Shown here in pieces: positions 61,477-64,000 of a DNA stretch of 64,000 nucleotides. This stretch comes from Pseudomonas zanjanensis. Lineage in GTDB: Bacteria > Pseudomonadota > Gammaproteobacteria > Pseudomonadales > Pseudomonadaceae. Made by a program: the position numbers and the translations under genes. How positions within the stretch are numbered: the first letter of the stretch is position 1; every line of letters begins with the position of its first letter. The DNA is taken from assembly GCF_014268745.2 (NCBI RefSeq), contig NZ_JABWRB020000003.1:372001-436000 (forward strand). The letters run 5' to 3'. The notes below the pieces were generated by a model. The model did not search any database, was not told the origin of the DNA, and saw only the letters and a list, made by a program, of their open reading frames with translations.

Positions 61477-62991
61477 ATGAATAGAAGTCAGAAGTTATTC
61501 GGTATGAGTGTGCTGGCGTTGGTGGTGAGTGGATGTGCGGTCACCAGCGATCCGATCGAGCGTAGCGTCAGCGAACAGCGCGCTCGAACCGACCTGCAGA
61601 ACATGTACAAGGACCAGGAGCCGCTGAGCGGCCCACTGACCCTGCACCAGGCCATGGCCCGTGCGGTGAAGTACAACCTCGAAGGTCGCTTGAAGATCAT
61701 GGAGGAAGCCCTGGCCAAGCGTCAGCTGGACCTGGCCAGTTTCGACATGCTGCCGCGCATGGCCCTGGACGCCGGGTACGTGGGCCGTAACAACGTCAGT
61801 GCCTCCAGCAGCCAGAGCGTGGAAACCGGTACCCAGTCCCTCGAACCGTCGACCTCCCAGGACCGTGACCGTGAGGTGGCCGACCTGACCATGGTCTGGA
61901 ACGTGCTCGATTTCGGCGTGAGCTACATCAGTGCCAAGCAAGCCGGGGACCAGCGGCTGATCGTGCAGGAACGTCGGCGCAAGGTGATCAACACCATCGT
62001 CCAGGACGTGCGTTCGGCCTACTGGCGCGCCATGGCCGCCGAGCGCCTGCTCAAGCAGATCGACAGCCTGATGGTCCGGGTCGAGGCGGCACGTGACAAC
62101 AGCCAGAGCATGAGCGAACAGCGCATCGGCGACCCGGTGCAAGCCCTGGGTTACCAGCGTTCGCTGATCCAGGCCACCCGCCAACTGGAAGAGCAACGCC
62201 GGGCGCTGTCCCTGGCCAAGACCGAACTGGCGACGCTGATCAACTTGCCCCTGGGCACCGAGCTGACCCTGGCGACCCAGGATGAATACACCATCCCGGA
62301 ACTCAAGGTCGACCTGGCCCGTCTCGAACAGGAAGCCCTGGCCAGTCGTCCGGAATTGCGCGAGCAGGATTACCAGACCCGCATCACCGCTGCCGAAACC
62401 CGCAAGGCCATGTTACGCCTGCTGCCGGGGCTGGAGTTTTCCGCCGGCGGGCACTACGACAGCAACTCGTTTTTGGTGGAACAAGGCTGGGCCGACTATG
62501 GCGTGAAAGTCACCTGGAACCTGTTCAACGTGATCTCCGCCCCGGCGGCCATCGACGTGGCCAAGGCCGGTGAAGAAGTGGCGTCGGCGCGCCGCCAGGC
62601 GATGTCGATTGCCGTGCTGGCGCAGCTGTACGTGGCCAATGCCAACTATCGCGAAGCCCTGCGCCAGTTCAAGACCAGCCAGCAACTGTCGGACATCGAT
62701 GGGCAGATTGTCGGTCAATTGCGTAGCCGTCACCAGGCTGCCGGCATTGGCGAGTTGGACCTGATCCAGGGTGAACTGAACACCTTGCAGGCCGACCTGC
62801 GTCGGGACTTGGCTTATGCCGACCTGCGCAACGCCTACGGGCAGATCTTTGCCAGCGCCGGCCTCGATCCACTGCCGAACGAAGTGCAATCGACCGAGGT
62901 CCAGTCGATTGCCACGGCGCTGGCCAACCGCGAAGCGGCCTGGGCCCAGGGTGATATCACGCTGCCGAAGCCTGCCACGGTGACTCAATAA
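61477..62991 (+). CDS. TolC-family outer-membrane channel lipoprotein
   Basis: 504 residues. The N-terminus MNRSQKLFGMSVLALVVSGC has a lipobox (VVSGC) with Cys20 as the lipidation site. The mature part has two TolC repeats (LTLHQAMARAVKYNLEGRLKIMEEALAKRQLDLASFDMLPRMALDAGY; LRLLPGLEFSAGGHYD, WADYGVKVTWNLFNVISAPAAID) and long helices. ATG 61477 was chosen over 61450 because it opens the signal peptide. It is 40 bp after the giant adhesin and is the only outer-membrane exporter in this cluster, so it likely completes the channel used by the M50-HlyD machine. Confidence 0.9.
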   Translation: MNRSQKLFGMSVLALVVSGCAVTSDPIERSVSEQRARTDLQNMYKDQEPLSGPLTLHQAMARAVKYNLEGRLKIMEEALAKRQLDLASFDMLPRMALDAGYVGRNNVSASSSQSVETGTQSLEPSTSQDRDREVADLTMVWNVLDFGVSYISAKQAGDQRLIVQERRRKVINTIVQDVRSAYWRAMAAERLLKQIDSLMVRVEAARDNSQSMSEQRIGDPVQALGYQRSLIQATRQLEEQRRALSLAKTELATLINLPLGTELTLATQDEYTIPELKVDLARLEQEALASRPELREQDYQTRITAAETRKAMLRLLPGLEFSAGGHYDSNSFLVEQGWADYGVKVTWNLFNVISAPAAIDVAKAGEEVASARRQAMSIAVLAQLYVANANYREALRQFKTSQQLSDIDGQIVGQLRSRHQAAGIGELDLIQGELNTLQADLRRDLAYADLRNAYGQIFASAGLDPLPNEVQSTEVQSIATALANREAAWAQGDITLPKPATVTQ

Positions 62992-63003
62992 CCGGGCGCA
63001 GCC

Positions 63004-63792
63004 ATGATGATGCGCCCGGCGTTTTCCCGGCTGCCGGTGGCGGTGAACCTGCCGTTGCTGTTGCACGCACTGGCGGCCATTGACGACGCACGTTGGCAGG
63101 GGCACTTCAACAGCGCCTATCACAGCGGCGACTGGAGCGGCGTGGCGCTGATATCGGCGGCCGATGCCGTTACCGAACTGTCGCCCGGGCACGGTCAGCC
63201 CGTGCATCGCGCGCCTTGGACAGCGGACAGTCGCTGGCAAGAGGCATTGCATGACTGGCCCCTGGAGATCGTCTCGGCCCGGCTGCTGCGGTTGGGCCCC
63301 GGTGGGCGCATCCACGAGCATCGCGACTATGATCTGGGCGGGCCGGATGCTGATCTGCGCCTGCACGTGCCGCTGCTCAGCCCACCTGACGTGGATTTTT
63401 TCCTGGATGGACACATTATTCCGATGACGGCCGGCGAGTGCTGGTTTCTCGACCTGGCGCGGCCCCATCGCGTTGTGAATCGAAGTGCTCATTCGCGGGT
63501 TCACCTGGTGCTCGATTGTCGCCCCGGGCCGTGGCTGGCCCAGCAGATTGCCGATGGGCTACCCACCACACCCGCCGCGGGCGTCGGGCCAAGCGACTTT
63601 GTCCGTTTTCAGCAGCGCGTGGGAACGGATCCTCATCTCGCGCGAACCTTGCAGAACTTGCATGAGCTGGACGCTTTTTTTGACTCTGCCCTGGCACTGG
63701 GGGCCGAACAAGGGCTTCACTTCACCCGGGAGGAATTGCGGGCTGCGATGCGCACCGGTCGCCAGCAGTGGAGAAACCAGTGGAAGACCTGA
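63004..63792 (+). CDS. aspartyl/asparaginyl beta-hydroxylase-like dioxygenase
   Basis: 262 residues with the Asp_Arg_Hydrox (PF05118) fold. VSARLLRLGPGGRIHEHRDYDLG holds H106-x-D108, LHVPLL follows, then FFLDGHIIPMTAGECWFLDLARPHRVVNRSAHSRVHLVLD holds H155 and the 2-oxoglutarate-binding Arg165. It begins 12 bp after the TolC gene with three tandem ATG codons (63004-63012). It may hydroxylate Asp/Asn residues of the giant adhesin or of another neighbour; this is inferred from position only. Its stop overlaps the next gene. Confidence 0.85.
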   Translation: MMMRPAFSRLPVAVNLPLLLHALAAIDDARWQGHFNSAYHSGDWSGVALISAADAVTELSPGHGQPVHRAPWTADSRWQEALHDWPLEIVSARLLRLGPGGRIHEHRDYDLGGPDADLRLHVPLLSPPDVDFFLDGHIIPMTAGECWFLDLARPHRVVNRSAHSRVHLVLDCRPGPWLAQQIADGLPTTPAAGVGPSDFVRFQQRVGTDPHLARTLQNLHELDAFFDSALALGAEQGLHFTREELRAAMRTGRQQWRNQWKT

Positions 63793-64000
63793 ATCTGCAC
63801 GGCTGGTTGCCGATCAGCGTATGGCAAGAGGCCGGGCAGTGGCGGGTCGATTGGTGCTGGTTCGGCGACATGCGACTGTCACAGCCGTTCTTTGGAGATG
63901 CGGTGGAAGACGCCCTGCGCCTGCCCTTCAACCAGGCGTTCCGCCGCCAGACACCTTTGGAGGTGCTCGGTCAGTGGCAACGACAAAGCCCGGGCCTGGC
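63780..64000 (+). CDS. unidentified protein, N-terminal part, cut by window end
   Basis: GTG at 63780 overlaps the hydroxylase stop by 13 bp and the frame is open to the last base (73 codons). The start MEDLNLHGWLPISVWQE is followed by WRVDWCWFGDMRLSQPFFGDAVEDALRL and PFNQAFRRQTPLEVL. It is rich in Trp and Phe with no membrane segment so far. I do not recognise the family. Tight coupling suggests it acts with the hydroxylase. Confidence 0.65.
   Translation, partial: MEDLNLHGWLPISVWQEAGQWRVDWCWFGDMRLSQPFFGDAVEDALRLPFNQAFRRQTPLEVLGQWQRQSPGL

Overview
The window reads as chromosome from a fluorescent-group Pseudomonas. The evidence is high-GC coding DNA, many Pseudomonas-type REP/BIME palindromes between genes, a complete Lap biofilm locus (LapA, LapB, LapC, LapD, LapE, LapG) and an mgo/pvf operon. 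No tRNA, rRNA, CRISPR array, intact insertion sequence or prophage was seen. Family names rest on motifs read directly in the translations; no database search was possible.

Layout. 1-462 is the end of a membrane fatty-acid desaturase. 601-4681 (minus) is an iron cell-surface-signalling trio: ECF sigma factor, FecR-type regulator and TonB-dependent siderophore receptor. 4936-6816 is an amino-acid-type dCache chemoreceptor. 7347-13129 (minus) is a four-gene operon matching mgoB-mgoC-mgoA-mgoD (pvfABCD), which makes the diazeniumdiolate-type signal of the mangotoxin system; its NRPS-like gene carries an in-frame REP insertion. 13813-14544 is a GntR/FCD regulator.

14708-35722 is the Lap locus: lapG-lapD, a small conserved gene, the 11.7-kb lapA adhesin gene (minus) and the divergent lapE-lapB-lapC exporter. 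LapBCE export LapA. LapG cuts it at an N-terminal TAAG site. LapD, a degenerate GGDEF-EAL c-di-GMP receptor, restrains LapG. LapA contains 7 near-identical 300-bp repeats and 16 near-identical 318-bp repeats.

36169-40008 is a taurine/sulfonate-like dioxygenase plus ABC importer cluster. 40016-41645 holds an orphan RHS-core gene and a small DUF6124-like gene. 42311-46679 is a three-gene unit: a four-helix membrane protein, a membrane-anchored TIGR01777 epimerase, and an unusual fusion of an alpha/beta-hydrolase lacking its Ser nucleophile with a PEP-synthase/rifampin-phosphotransferase-like enzyme.

47094-64000 is the best candidate for an undescribed system. It has a short HlyD-type adaptor, a GAF-like/HlyD adaptor and a PqqD-like/M50 metalloprotease/HlyD fusion, then a GNAT. 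Next come a divergent pair (tail-collar MdpB-like and a DUF6916-like protein), a sulfotransferase, a 2412-residue adhesin-like protein (LEPR motif, DUF4347 with a His/Cys pair, beta-helix, Gly-rich region, 16 Ig-like repeats), a TolC-like lipoprotein, an Asp/Asn beta-hydroxylase-like enzyme and a truncated gene. No ABC transporter ATPase is present. The inference is that the M50-HlyD protein replaces the usual type I pump, and that the neighbouring enzymes modify the giant surface protein.
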